DNA of 64,000 nt from the NCBI GenBank assembly GCA_040223615.1, contig JAVKFY010000037.1:27262-91261 (forward strand), given 5' to 3'. Shown piece by piece: positions 51,614 to 60,122 of the stretch. Origin of the DNA: JAVKFY01 sp040223615 (lineage in GTDB: Bacteria > Pseudomonadota > Alphaproteobacteria > GCA-2731375). The stretch's first letter is position 1. Each line of letters starts with the position of its first letter. A program made the translations under genes and the position numbers. The notes beneath the pieces are model-generated. The model saw only the letters and a program-made list of their open reading frames with translations, did not search any database and was not told the DNA's origin.

Positions 51614-52336
51614 TCACGAACGCAGGACTTCGACCAGCCGCGCCCGCGCCGCCGGCATATGCTCGCGATGCGCCAGCAGCGAGCGTTCGAGAAAGAACCC
51701 GGTGAGCCTCAGACCATCGGCGACCGCCGGCGTGTCTGTCGGTCCGCCTTGCTGCCCAAGCAGAAAACCCGGTAATGGCAATAGCTTATCGACGTATGCT
51801 GAACCGCCGTCTCGGCTGACGGCGCGGGCCGATTTCGGCGATACGTAGACCAGGTCTTCCGTCGTGCCGGTGGCCACGCAACGGCTGAGGTCGAGCCCGA
51901 AACCCAGGTCCTGCAGCAGCCCCAGTTCCCAGCGCACATATGCTGCCGGCCAGTCGGTCAAGCCGGCTTCGATGGCACCCAGCAGCGCCTGGGTCGCGGC
52001 GTGCAGCACCGGATGCGGCTCGCGCTCCGGCAGGGCGGCTTCGGCCACCGCGCACACCGCCGACAGCCCGGCCAGGCGCGTCCGGTCCGCCATGACCAGT
52101 CCGGCCCGCCCGTGGCCGGGTTCGATCGCGTAGCTGCCGAGATGGTCGGCCAGCCGCGCCCGCCAGGTCGCCCGGACCTCGTTGCCGGGCTGCAAGGCGC
52201 CTCGCAGCCGTCCGCCGGTGGCGCCCCGCACCAGCCCGGCGTGACGCCCATGCTCGACGGTGAGCAGCATCAGCACGGCGCCATTCTCGCCATGCCGCCG
52301 GCTGCTCAACACGATGCCCTCGTCGGCCCATTGCAT
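51614..52336 (-). CDS. recO: DNA repair protein RecO
   Basis: RecO loads RecA with RecR at gaps and anneals DNA coated with SSB. The 240-residue protein has an N-terminal OB-fold (MQWADEGIVLSSRRHGENGAVLMLLTVEHGRHAGLVRGA, 1-39) and a helical C-terminus. It starts after a 6-nt gap following era on the minus strand. A short AT-rich patch near 51785 (encoding YVDKLL) is unusual locally. The C-terminal zinc cysteines of some RecO proteins are absent. Confidence 0.91.
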   Translation of the reverse strand: MQWADEGIVLSSRRHGENGAVLMLLTVEHGRHAGLVRGATGGRLRGALQPGNEVRATWRARLADHLGSYAIEPGHGRAGLVMADRTRLAGLSAVCAVAEAALPEREPHPVLHAATQALLGAIEAGLTDWPAAYVRWELGLLQDLGFGLDLSRCVATGTTEDLVYVSPKSARAVSRDGGSAYVDKLLPLPGFLLGQQGGPTDTPAVADGLRLTGFFLERSLLAHREHMPAARARLVEVLRS

Positions 52337-52342
52337 TGTCGC

Positions 52343-53251
52343 TCAGTCCGTGTAGTCCAGCCCCATCGCCCGATACCGCTCCGGGTCGTCGGACCAGTTC
52401 GGGCGCACCTTCACGAACAGGAACAGGTGCACCGGCCGGCCCAGGAACTCGGCCAGCTCGATGCGCGAGGCCTGGCCGATCTGCTTGATGCGTGCGCCCT
52501 TGTGGCCGAGCACGATGGCTTTCTGGCTGTCGCGGCCGACATAGATCACCTGGTTGATCTTCACCGCGCCGTCGGGCCGCTCCTCCCAGCTCTCGGTCTC
52601 CACCGTGAGCGCGTAGGGCAGTTCCTGCTGCAACTGCAGGAACAGCTTCTCGCGCGTCACCTCCGATGCCAGCAGGCGTTCGGGCATGTCGGCGAGCTGG
52701 TCTTCCGGATACAGCCACGGCCCCTCCGGCGCGTGGCGGGCGAGGTCGGCGGCGAGGTCGGCGACACCATCGCCGGCCAGCGCGGAGATCATGAAGGTGG
52801 CGTTGAACCCGGCCTGCTTGTTGGCCGCCTCGGACAGCGCCAGCAGCATCGCCGGCTTCACCAGGTCGACCTTGTTCAGCGCCAGTATCTTACGGCCGTT
52901 GATCTGCGCCAGCGCTTCCAGGATCGCGCTTGCCTGCCGGTCCAGGCCCTGCGTCGCGTCGATCATCGCCACGACCTGGTCAGCATCGCGCGCCCCGACC
53001 CATGCGGCCTCGACCATGGCGCGGTCCAGCCGGCGCTTCGGCGCGAAGATGCCGGGCGTGTCGACGAAGACGAGCTGCGCCCGGTCGACCATCGCGATGG
53101 CGGTGACGCGCCCGCGCGTGGTCTGCACCTTCGGCGTGACGATGGAGATCTTCGCGCCGACGATCTGGTTGGTCAGCGTCGACTTGCCGGCGTTCGGCGC
53201 GCCGATCACCGCGACATAGCCGCAGCGGGTCGGGGTCTCGGGCTCACTCAT
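52343..53251 (-). CDS. era: GTPase Era
   Basis: Era is a GTPase that binds 16S rRNA 3' end during 30S assembly. The 302-residue protein has the P-loop GAPNAGKS (17-24), DTPGIFAP, NKVD and SALAGDGV motifs, and a C-terminal KH domain with VILGHKGARIKQIGQASR. It overlaps rnc by 8 nt, the rnc-era-recO order being conserved. The length is typical. Confidence 0.96.
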   Translation of the reverse strand: MSEPETPTRCGYVAVIGAPNAGKSTLTNQIVGAKISIVTPKVQTTRGRVTAIAMVDRAQLVFVDTPGIFAPKRRLDRAMVEAAWVGARDADQVVAMIDATQGLDRQASAILEALAQINGRKILALNKVDLVKPAMLLALSEAANKQAGFNATFMISALAGDGVADLAADLARHAPEGPWLYPEDQLADMPERLLASEVTREKLFLQLQQELPYALTVETESWEERPDGAVKINQVIYVGRDSQKAIVLGHKGARIKQIGQASRIELAEFLGRPVHLFLFVKVRPNWSDDPERYRAMGLDYTD

Positions 53252-53924
53252 TTTCGGGGTCCAGTCGATGCAGCATGGCCTGTGCCGCGGCCTGCTCGGC
53301 GGCGCGCAGCGCCGTGCCCTCGCCGGTCGCCGGCTCGTCGTTATCGATGCTCACCGCAACGGTGAAATGCGGCGCGTGGTCCGGTCCCTCGCGGCTGACG
53401 ATCTCATAGGTCGGTAGCGGCCGGCCACGACCCTGCAACCACTCCTGCAACCGCGACTTGAAGTCCTTGCCGGCGCGCGCCGAGGTCTTCAGGTGCGCCA
53501 CCCAGTGCCGGTCGATCACCGCCGCCGCCGCCGCATAGCCGGCATCCAGGAACACCGCGCCGATCAGCGCCTCGCAGGCATCGGCCAGGATCGCGTCCTT
53601 GTCCGCCCCACCCTGCGCCCGTTCGCCGGGCGAGACCTCGACATGCGCGCCCAGGTCAAAGCCGCGCGCCACCTCGGCCACCATCTCCTTGCGCACCAGG
53701 GCGTTGTAGCGCACCGCCAGGTCGCCCGCCGCCGCCGTCGGATCACGCTCATACAGCCGCTCGGCGATGGCCAGCCCCAGCACCCGGTCGCCGAGGAATT
53801 CCAGTCGGTCGTAGTTACCTTCGTTGCGGTCCAGGCTCGGATGCGTCAACGCCCGGCGCAGCAGCGACCGATCGGCGAAGGTATGGCCGATTGCCCGCTC
53901 CAGCGTGGCGTCCGGCTCGGTCAA
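53244..53924 (-). CDS. rnc: Ribonuclease III
   Basis: RNase III cuts double-stranded RNA in rRNA and mRNA processing. The 226-residue enzyme has the catalytic signature YDRLEFLGDRVLGL (39-52) and the second acidic site DKDAILADACEALIGAVFLDAGY (about 108-130), with a dsRBD at the C-terminus (about 155-222). It follows lepB by 7 nt and overlaps era. All catalytic acidic residues are present. Confidence 0.96.
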   Translation of the reverse strand: MTEPDATLERAIGHTFADRSLLRRALTHPSLDRNEGNYDRLEFLGDRVLGLAIAERLYERDPTAAAGDLAVRYNALVRKEMVAEVARGFDLGAHVEVSPGERAQGGADKDAILADACEALIGAVFLDAGYAAAAAVIDRHWVAHLKTSARAGKDFKSRLQEWLQGRGRPLPTYEIVSREGPDHAPHFTVAVSIDNDEPATGEGTALRAAEQAAAQAMLHRLDPENE

Positions 53925-53931
53925 GCGCGCC

Positions 53932-54699
53932 TCAGTCGATGCTGTTGAGGAACCGGCCGAAGCGCCAGTTCCACACTTCCCAGGGCAAGGCCTGATCCTC
54001 CTTGGAGAAGAACAGGATCTCGGCCCGCCCGACCAGGTTCTCCGCCGGCACGTAGCCGACGCCGCCGCGGCGCACCGCCACGCGGCTGTCGATCGAGTTG
54101 TCGCGGTTGTCGCCCATCATGAAATAGTGGCCGGGCGGCACGACGAACTCGTCGGTATTGTCGGTGCCGGAGTTGGCAATCAGGTCGAGCGTGAAATGCT
54201 CCACCCCGTTCGGCAGCGTCTCGCGGTAGCGCGGCACCCGATAGGGATTGCCGCGCCGGTCCTTGCCGATGAAATCCTCCACCCGCTCGCGCTTGACCTG
54301 CTCGTCGTTGATATAGAGCAGCCCGCCCTTGACCTGGATGCGATCGCCGGGGAGGCCGACGATGCGCTTGATGTAGTCGGTCGAATTGTCGCGCGGCAGC
54401 TTGAACACCGCCACGTCGCCGCGTTCCGCCGGACTCTCCAGAATGCGCCCGGAGAACACCTTCGGGCTGAACGGCAGCGAGTGCCGGCTATAGCCGTAGG
54501 TGTACTTCGACACGAACAGATAGTCGCCGACCAGCAACGTCGGCAGCATCGACTCCGATGGGATCGAGAACGGTTCGTAAGCCACCGTCCGGATCACCAC
54601 CGCGATCAGCACCGCGTAGATCACGGTGCGGATGATCTCGAGGATGCCTTCCTTCTTCTTTTCTTGCTTCTTGAACCTGGATCGCTCGGGCATGGACAT
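53932..54699 (-). CDS. lepB: Signal peptidase I
   Basis: LepB releases exported proteins from the membrane. The 255-residue protein has a basic N-terminus, one transmembrane segment (about 22-41), catalytic Ser50 in SIPSESMLPTLLVGD, and catalytic Lys111 in YIKRIVGLPGDR, followed by GDNRDNSIDSR (box E). It begins 27 nt downstream of the acpS stop and is one gene upstream of rnc, as in many proteobacteria. A second ATG at 54693 would remove two residues. Confidence 0.94.
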   Translation of the reverse strand: MSMPERSRFKKQEKKKEGILEIIRTVIYAVLIAVVIRTVAYEPFSIPSESMLPTLLVGDYLFVSKYTYGYSRHSLPFSPKVFSGRILESPAERGDVAVFKLPRDNSTDYIKRIVGLPGDRIQVKGGLLYINDEQVKRERVEDFIGKDRRGNPYRVPRYRETLPNGVEHFTLDLIANSGTDNTDEFVVPPGHYFMMGDNRDNSIDSRVAVRRGGVGYVPAENLVGRAEILFFSKEDQALPWEVWNWRFGRFLNSID

Positions 54700-54726
54700 G
54701 GCTTGCGGCCGGAGGGAACGCGTGTG

Positions 54727-55179
54727 TCACGCGGGCGGATAAGCGTCCGGCGGCACGGCGGTGATCAGTACGATCGCCTGGGCCAGCGGAGGTTCGTCGG
54801 TCATGGAAACGTCGATCCGGGCCTGCATACCCGCTGGGATCATCTGCTGCAAGCGTAGAGCCGCGCCCCGGGTCAGGTTCAGCGTTGGCTGGCCGCCGCG
54901 CCGGTTCACCACGCCGAGGTCGATATGATAGACGCCGCGCCGGAAGCCGGTGCCGAGCGCCTTGGCGCAGGCCTCCTTGGCGGCCCAGCGCCGGGCGTAG
55001 GATTCCGCCCGGGTGTAGCGCCGATCCGATTTCTCGCGCTCGATCTCGGTATAGCAGCGCCTGGTGAAACGCTCGCCCCACCGGTCCAGCGCCTTGGCGA
55101 TGCGGCGGATGTCGGTGATATCGATGCCGACGCCCAGGATCAGCGGCGTGCCGGTGGTGCCCAACGGCAGCTCAGCCAC
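54727..55179 (-). CDS. acpS: Holo-ACP synthase
   Basis: AcpS transfers phosphopantetheine from CoA to apo-ACP. The roughly 150-residue protein has LGVGIDITDIRRIAKALDRWGERFTRRCYT and YARRWAAKEACAKALGTGFRRGV with the magnesium-binding Asp and Glu of this family. The start is uncertain: GTG at 55179 overlaps the pdxJ end by 8 nt; TTG at 55164 is the alternative. pdxJ-acpS-lepB is the conserved order. Confidence 0.88.
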   Translation of the reverse strand: MAELPLGTTGTPLILGVGIDITDIRRIAKALDRWGERFTRRCYTEIEREKSDRRYTRAESYARRWAAKEACAKALGTGFRRGVYHIDLGVVNRRGGQPTLNLTRGAALRLQQMIPAGMQARIDVSMTDEPPLAQAIVLITAVPPDAYPPA

Positions 55180-55936
55180 CGCGCGCGCCGCCCGAAGCGC
55201 CCGCATTGGCGCCACGCGCCTGCTCGATCAGGGTGCGCATTCGTTTGATCGCGTTCTCCAATCCGCTGAAGATCGCCTCGCCCACCAGGAAGTGGCCGAT
55301 GTTGACCTCGACCACCTGCGGAATGCGGGCGACACCGGCGACATTGTCGAAGGTCAGGCCGTGGCCGGCATGGCATTCCAGGCCCAGGTCGGCGGCGTAG
55401 GCGGCGGCGTATTCCAGCCGGGCCAGCGCCGCCGGCCTGTCGGCCTCGGCGCAGTCGGCGTAGCTGCCGGTGTGCAGCTCGACCACCGGCGCGCCCATTG
55501 CCTTGGCGACGGCGAGTTGCACCGGCTCGGGGTCGATAAACAGCGAGGTCCGGATCCCGGCATCGTTCAGCCGCTCGACGAACGGGCCCAGGTGGCGGTG
55601 GCCGGCGGCGACGTCGAGCCCACCCTCGGTGGTCAGCTCCTCGCGCTTCTCAGGCACCAGGCAACAGGCATGCGGCTTGTGCCGCAGCGCGATCGCCAGC
55701 ATTTCCTCCGTCGCCGCCATCTCCAGGTTCAGCGGCAGGTCGATGCCGCTCGACAGGTGCTGGATGTCGAGGTCGGAGATGTGCCGGCGGTCCTCGCGCA
55801 GATGCGCGGTGATGCCGTCGGCGCCGGCCGCGGCGGCGGCCTTGGCGGCGCGTACCGGATCGGGGTGCCGGCCGCCACGCGCGTTGCGGATGGTGGCGAC
55901 GTGGTCGATGTTGACGCCCAGGCGCGGGTTGCCCAT
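55172..55936 (-). CDS. pdxJ: Pyridoxine 5'-phosphate synthase
   Basis: PdxJ closes the pyridine ring of vitamin B6 from 1-deoxyxylulose phosphate and aminoacetone phosphate. The 254-residue TIM barrel starts MGNPRLGVNIDHVATIRNARGG (the family N-terminus), and keeps GITAHLREDRRHI and NIGHFLVGEAIFSGLE at the phosphate end. The ATG at 55936 is preceded by CAGGAA. It precedes acpS with an 8-nt overlap. Confidence 0.95.
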   Translation of the reverse strand: MGNPRLGVNIDHVATIRNARGGRHPDPVRAAKAAAAAGADGITAHLREDRRHISDLDIQHLSSGIDLPLNLEMAATEEMLAIALRHKPHACCLVPEKREELTTEGGLDVAAGHRHLGPFVERLNDAGIRTSLFIDPEPVQLAVAKAMGAPVVELHTGSYADCAEADRPAALARLEYAAAYAADLGLECHAGHGLTFDNVAGVARIPQVVEVNIGHFLVGEAIFSGLENAIKRMRTLIEQARGANAGASGGARGG

Positions 55937-55968
55937 GACGGTTCCTGCTTTGGTTCTTGCCGTTGCCG

Positions 55969-56610
55969 TTAGTTTGCCCTGCCCTGGCGACCGCGCCAAT
56001 GCCTACCCCGACCGGAACGCCGTCGGTGCTGGTACGCGGCGACCAGATGACGCAGCGGCAGGTAGAACACCAGCCACACGACAACCACGTTCGGCACCGC
56101 GCCGACCGTCATCGGCAGCAGCACGTCTGTAGCAAGCTGGCTCAAGTCGGCGCTGGCGGCCGGCGAGGCCGAGCCCGGATCGAATCCGGCCAGCCAGCGA
56201 AGCCCGTCGCCGACGCGCTCCCACAGGCCATCGAACAGCCGTCGAAGGTCTTGCAGTGGCGGCCGCCCGCTGTCCCGGCCGAGGATCCAGGTACCGCAAG
56301 CGTAGATCCAGGCCCAGATGAACGGAAAGGTCCAGGGATTGCCCACCGCGGTGCCGATCGCCGCGGCGACCAAGCTGCACCGCATCGCCCACGATGCCAG
56401 CGCCGCCACCGCGATGTGCAGACCGATGAACGGCGTGAACGATACTGCCGCGCCCCAGGCGAAACCGCCGGCGATGGCATAGGGCGAGCCCGGCAGTCGC
56501 ATCAGGCGATAGCCGACATAGGTCGCGCCGCGCCTGATTCCGCTGCGCGGCCAGACCCACCCGATCAGCCGCCGATACCAGGGCAATCGTTCCCGACGTC
56601 GAAATACCAT
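55969..56610 (-). CDS. DUF2062 membrane protein
   Basis: This 213-residue protein has three to four hydrophobic segments (GGFAWGAAVSFTPFIGLHIAVAALASW, AAIGTAVGNPWTFPFIWAWIYACG and AVPNVVVVWLVFYLPL) and the DUF2062 signature with NPWTFPFIW. It ends with an Arg-rich tail. The function is not established. It is 3 nt downstream of rsh on the minus strand and 32 nt upstream of pdxJ, so it is probably part of one operon. Confidence 0.88.
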   Translation of the reverse strand: MVFRRRERLPWYRRLIGWVWPRSGIRRGATYVGYRLMRLPGSPYAIAGGFAWGAAVSFTPFIGLHIAVAALASWAMRCSLVAAAIGTAVGNPWTFPFIWAWIYACGTWILGRDSGRPPLQDLRRLFDGLWERVGDGLRWLAGFDPGSASPAASADLSQLATDVLLPMTVGAVPNVVVVWLVFYLPLRHLVAAYQHRRRSGRGRHWRGRQGRAN

Positions 56611-56613
56611 GGG

Positions 56614-58767
56614 CTAGCCGCGCAAGCGTTCGACCGAGTTCACCTGCGGCGTGGCCCGCAGGGCGGCAATGATGTTGGTCAGGTGCTTCACGTCCTCGAC
56701 CTCGATATCGACCTGCGCCTCGAAGAAATCCGGGCCGCGATTGGTGAAGGTGAGATTGAAGATATTGCCTAGGTTTTTTGCGATCACCGTCGACAGGCTG
56801 GACAGGCTGCCCGGCTCGTTGGCCAGCACCGCCTTCAGCCGGCCGACATGGCCGGCGCCCGCCTCGACCTCGACATCCCAGCTCACGTCGATCCAGCGCT
56901 CGGAGCTGTCGTCCAGTTCGGCCAGCCGTTCGCAGTCGATGGTGTGCACGGTGACGCCTTCGCCCTTGCTCATTATGCCGACGATGCGATCGCCCGGCAG
57001 CGGGTGGCAGCAGTCGCCGAAGTGCACCGCCAGACCGGGCCGCAGGCCTTGGATCGGCACCGCCATCTCGGTCTTACGCCGCCGGCGCAGACGTGCCGGC
57101 AGCACCCGGTTGATCGCATCGATAGCATCCTTCGGACGCCAACGCTCACCGGGAAAAATCTTCGCCAGCAACTCGCGCGGCGTGACCTGGCCGCGGCCGA
57201 GGTCGACATACACGTCGTCGGCCGATCGCAGCCGCATCACCTTGGCGGCCTGCTCGATTGCCTTTTCGGTGAACTCGTGGCCGCTGCCGACGAACGCCTT
57301 CTCGGCCATGGCGCGGCCGAGCCGCTGATACTCCTCGCGTTCCTGGTGGCGCACGAAACGCCGGATTGCCGAGCGCGCCCGGCCGGTGACCACGAAACTC
57401 TCCCAGTTCGGATTTGGCCCGCTCTCCTTGGCCCGCAGCACCTCCACCTGATCGCCATTGTGCAGTTCGGTGCGCAGCGGCATCACGCGGCCGTTCACCT
57501 TGGCGCCGACGCAACTGTCGCCGACCGCGGTGTGCACGGCATAGGCAAAGTCGACCGGCGTTGCGCCGCGCGGCAGGTCGATCACCTCGCCGCTCGGCGT
57601 GAAGCAGAATACCTGATCGCGGAACATCTCCAGCTTGGTGTGCTCCAAGAACTCCTCCGGCGAGTCGGCGCGCTCCAGGATTTCCAGCAGCTCGTGCAGC
57701 CAGCGATAGCCCTCGCCCTCGGTGCTGGCCACGTGCTGCTTGTAGGTCCAGTGCGCGGCAACGCCGTCCTCGGCGATCTCGTTCATGTCGTGGGTGCGTA
57801 TCTGCACCTCGACACGCTGCTGCTGCGGGCCAATCACCGTGGTGTGCAACGAGCGGTATTTGTTGCGCTTCGGCGTCGAGATGTAGTCCTTGAAGCGGCC
57901 GGGCACCGTCGCGTAATGCTGATGCACCACGCCCAGCGCCTGATAGCACTGCATCGGGTCGTCGACCAGGATGCGGAAGGCGACGATGTCGGAGAGCTGC
58001 TCGAAGCCGACATTGTATTTCTGCATCTTGCGCCAGATCGAATGCGGCCGCTTCTCGCGCCCGCCGACGGTCGCCTCGATGCCGGCCTCGCGCAACCTGG
58101 CGCTCAGCTCGTCGGTGATCAGCGGGATCAGGTCGCCGGATTTCTCGCGCAGAAACTGCAATCGCGCGATCACCGACTCCCGCGCCTCCGGATAGAGCTC
58201 GGCGAAGGCCAGGTCTTCGAGTTCGTCCTTGATCCGCTGCATGCCGATGCGCTCGGCCAGCGGCGCGTAGATCTCCATGGTCTCCGCGGCGATGCGGCGC
58301 CGCCGTTCCGGCTTGGTCAGGAACTGCAGCGTGCGCATGTTGTGCAGCCGGTCGGCGAGCTTTACCAGCAGCACCCGGATATCGGACGACATCGCCAGCA
58401 GCAGCTTGCGGAAATTCTCCGCCTGCTTGGACTGTTCGGAGCGCAGTTCCAGCGTCGACAGCTTGGTCACGCCGTCGACCAGCTTGGCGACTTCCGGGCC
58501 GAAGCGATCCTGGATCTGCGGCAGGGTCGCCACCGTGTCCTCCACGGTGTCGTGCAGCAACGCGGTGATGATGGTGGTGGTGTCGAGCCGGTAGTCGGTG
58601 AGGATGCCGGCGACCTCGACCGGATGCGAGAAATACGGATCGCCGGACGCCCGCTTCTGCGTGCCGTGCGCCTGCACGGTGAACACATAGGCGCGGTTCA
58701 GCAGGTCTTCGTCGAGGTGGCTGTCATAGGCCGCGACCTTCTCGACCAGTTCGTATTGCCGCATCAT
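56614..58767 (-). CDS. spoT: RelA/SpoT-type (p)ppGpp synthetase/hydrolase
   Basis: This bifunctional Rsh enzyme sets (p)ppGpp. The 717-residue protein has an intact HD hydrolase (LLHDTVEDT, His72-Asp73), the synthetase domain with RFKDYISTPKRNKYRSLHTTV (the RFKD version seen in bifunctional enzymes, charge-reversed in RelA), a TGS domain and a C-terminal ACT domain. The conserved His-Asp and Arg-x-Lys-Asp show both activities are plausible. The ATG at 58767 (MMRQYELVEK) was chosen. A hairpin separates it from rpoZ. Confidence 0.94.
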   Translation of the reverse strand: MMRQYELVEKVAAYDSHLDEDLLNRAYVFTVQAHGTQKRASGDPYFSHPVEVAGILTDYRLDTTTIITALLHDTVEDTVATLPQIQDRFGPEVAKLVDGVTKLSTLELRSEQSKQAENFRKLLLAMSSDIRVLLVKLADRLHNMRTLQFLTKPERRRRIAAETMEIYAPLAERIGMQRIKDELEDLAFAELYPEARESVIARLQFLREKSGDLIPLITDELSARLREAGIEATVGGREKRPHSIWRKMQKYNVGFEQLSDIVAFRILVDDPMQCYQALGVVHQHYATVPGRFKDYISTPKRNKYRSLHTTVIGPQQQRVEVQIRTHDMNEIAEDGVAAHWTYKQHVASTEGEGYRWLHELLEILERADSPEEFLEHTKLEMFRDQVFCFTPSGEVIDLPRGATPVDFAYAVHTAVGDSCVGAKVNGRVMPLRTELHNGDQVEVLRAKESGPNPNWESFVVTGRARSAIRRFVRHQEREEYQRLGRAMAEKAFVGSGHEFTEKAIEQAAKVMRLRSADDVYVDLGRGQVTPRELLAKIFPGERWRPKDAIDAINRVLPARLRRRRKTEMAVPIQGLRPGLAVHFGDCCHPLPGDRIVGIMSKGEGVTVHTIDCERLAELDDSSERWIDVSWDVEVEAGAGHVGRLKAVLANEPGSLSSLSTVIAKNLGNIFNLTFTNRGPDFFEAQVDIEVEDVKHLTNIIAALRATPQVNSVERLRG

Positions 58768-58796
58768 CGGCGGGCGGGCCTCCCCGCGCGGACACG

Positions 58797-58828
58797 AAGG
58801 GCCGGCGCCGCGCACGGCGTCGGCCCTT
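58797..58828. terminator. Strong hairpin between rpoZ and spoT (attenuator or processing site)
   Basis: A 14-bp stem with one G-T wobble (58797-58810 with 58815-58828) surrounds a CGCA loop. On the minus strand the hairpin is followed by TTCGTG, not a long U-run, so read-through from rpoZ into spoT is likely. It might reduce spoT expression relative to rpoZ. Confidence 0.5.
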
Positions 58829-58860
58829 GAAACTGGTTGGCTCGGCGCGTTCGGAGCCGG

Positions 58861-59229
58861 CTACTCTTCCATGTCATCGCCGTCATAGCCGGCTTCGGAC
58901 ATGCGCGGCATGGACAGCTTGATCGGGTCCATTTCGGCATCCGCGCGCATATGCTGGCTCAGCAGCTTGGCCGCCAGATCGTCCTCTTCCGGCTCGTCCA
59001 CCTCGACGTGGCGCTGCATGCCGCGGATCACCGCCTCGCGCAGTTCCTCGGCCGGAATTGTCTCGTCGGCCACCTCGCGCAGCGCGATCACCGGGTTCTT
59101 GTCGTTGTCCTCGTCGACGGTCGGCGCCTCGCCGGCGGCGATCTGACGGGCGCGTTGAGACGCCATCAGCACCAGCTCGAACCGGTTCGGTACTCTTTCG
59201 ACACAATCTTCGACAGTCACCCGCGCCAT
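58861..59229 (-). CDS. rpoZ: RNA polymerase omega subunit
   Basis: Omega helps assemble beta'. The 122-residue protein starts MARVTVEDCVERVPNRFELVLMASQRARQIAAG, the universal omega signature, then has a variable acidic C-terminal half (65-122) longer than in E. coli (91 residues). The rpoZ-spoT pair is conserved. It has ACGAGGAG at a 7-nt spacing upstream. Omega is also linked to ppGpp binding, which fits the spoT pairing. Confidence 0.95.
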   Translation of the reverse strand: MARVTVEDCVERVPNRFELVLMASQRARQIAAGEAPTVDEDNDKNPVIALREVADETIPAEELREAVIRGMQRHVEVDEPEEDDLAAKLLSQHMRADAEMDPIKLSMPRMSEAGYDGDDMEE

Positions 59230-59272
59230 GCGTGCGCTCCTCGTAGCTTAATGGCAAAATGTGCGATCCCAA

Positions 59273-59301
59273 GACATAGGGCGTGCGGGCGCCGGGCGCA
59301 A
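59273..59301 (-). promoter_or_regulatory. Candidate promoter of rpoZ
   Basis: On the minus strand TTGCGC (59301-59296) and TATGTC (59278-59273) are separated by 17 nt, with the expected start near 59266, giving a 37-nt leader. Each hexamer has two mismatches or so to consensus. Moderate evidence. Confidence 0.35.
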
Positions 59302-59426
59302 GCGACACCTTGTCACGGCGCTGTGGACGGCTACCCACTTGCCCGCCAGTGCGGGAACAGCCATGCTCCGGCAAGCGGCGTAGCTTCGTTCAAAGCAGGG
59401 TCGGCATAAGACCCTTGTACCTGTAG

Positions 59427-59455
59427 TTGGCCGAATATTGTTGGTCTTGAATATT
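59427..59455 (+). promoter_or_regulatory. Candidate promoter of the NYN-domain gene
   Basis: TTGGCC (59427-59432) and AATATT (59450-59455) lie 17 nt apart, 20 nt before the ATG at 59475. GAATATT is directly repeated at 59433 and 59449. The region is AT-rich compared with its surroundings. Confidence 0.35.
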
Positions 59456-59474
59456 AGAAAAGGCATTCAATTCC

Positions 59475-60122
59475 ATGGACTTCTACCCCCACGAAAAGAT
59501 CGCGTTGTTCATCGATGGCTCGAACTTGTACGCCGCGGCGCGGGCGCTGAACTTCGACATCGATTACAAGCGGTTGCTTGAGGAGTTCCGGTCGCACGGC
59601 ACCCTGGTCCGGGCCTTTTACTACACGGCCCTGATCGAGGATCAGGAGTATTCGCCCATTCGCCCGTTGGTCGACTGGCTCGACTACAACGGCTACACGA
59701 TGGTCACCAAGCCGACCAAGGAATACACCGACGCGCAGGGCCGTCGGAAGATCAAGGGCAACATGGACATCGAGATCGCCGTCGACATCATGGAGATGAC
59801 GGCGCACCTCGACCACATCGTGCTGTTCTCCGGCGACGGCGACTTCCGCAGCCTGGTCGAGGCAGCGCAGCGCAAGGGCTGCCGTGTCACCGTGGTCTCC
59901 ACCATCCGCTCGCAGCCGCCGATGGTCGCCGACGAACTGCGCCGCCAGGCCGACAAGTTCCTGGAACTGGAAACGCTGATCCCGAAGATCGGTCGCGACC
60001 CGTCGTTCCGGCAGCAGGCCCAGGCGAACCGCGCCGAGCAGGCGCCGCCGGACGATGACTTTGACGACTACGAAGACGACGATGAGTTCGAGGACAACGG
60101 CCCGCAACGCAACGCGCGCTAA
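59475..60122 (+). CDS. NYN-domain (LabA/DUF88-type) putative ribonuclease
   Basis: This 215-residue protein has the PIN-like NYN fold: IALFIDGSNLYAAAR (8-22) with Asp14, the KGNMDIEIAVDIMEM and HIVLFSGDGDFRSLVEAAQRKG segments with clustered Asp residues that would bind metal, and a strongly acidic tail (DDDFDDYEDDDEFEDN, about 194-209). Such enzymes are predicted RNA nucleases or RNA-binding proteins. The UDG start codon lies inside its tail. ATG at 59475 has AAAAGG at an 11-nt distance. Confidence 0.88.
   Translation: MDFYPHEKIALFIDGSNLYAAARALNFDIDYKRLLEEFRSHGTLVRAFYYTALIEDQEYSPIRPLVDWLDYNGYTMVTKPTKEYTDAQGRRKIKGNMDIEIAVDIMEMTAHLDHIVLFSGDGDFRSLVEAAQRKGCRVTVVSTIRSQPPMVADELRRQADKFLELETLIPKIGRDPSFRQQAQANRAEQAPPDDDFDDYEDDDEFEDNGPQRNAR

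Noticed and set aside
42986..51797. 13-mer CTTATCGACGTAT shared between ilvA and recO as a possible DNA element
   Set aside because: In both genes it encodes Tyr-Val-Asp-Lys, and a 13-mer coincidence is expected several times in 64 kb. Only the AT-rich context in ilvA remains of interest.
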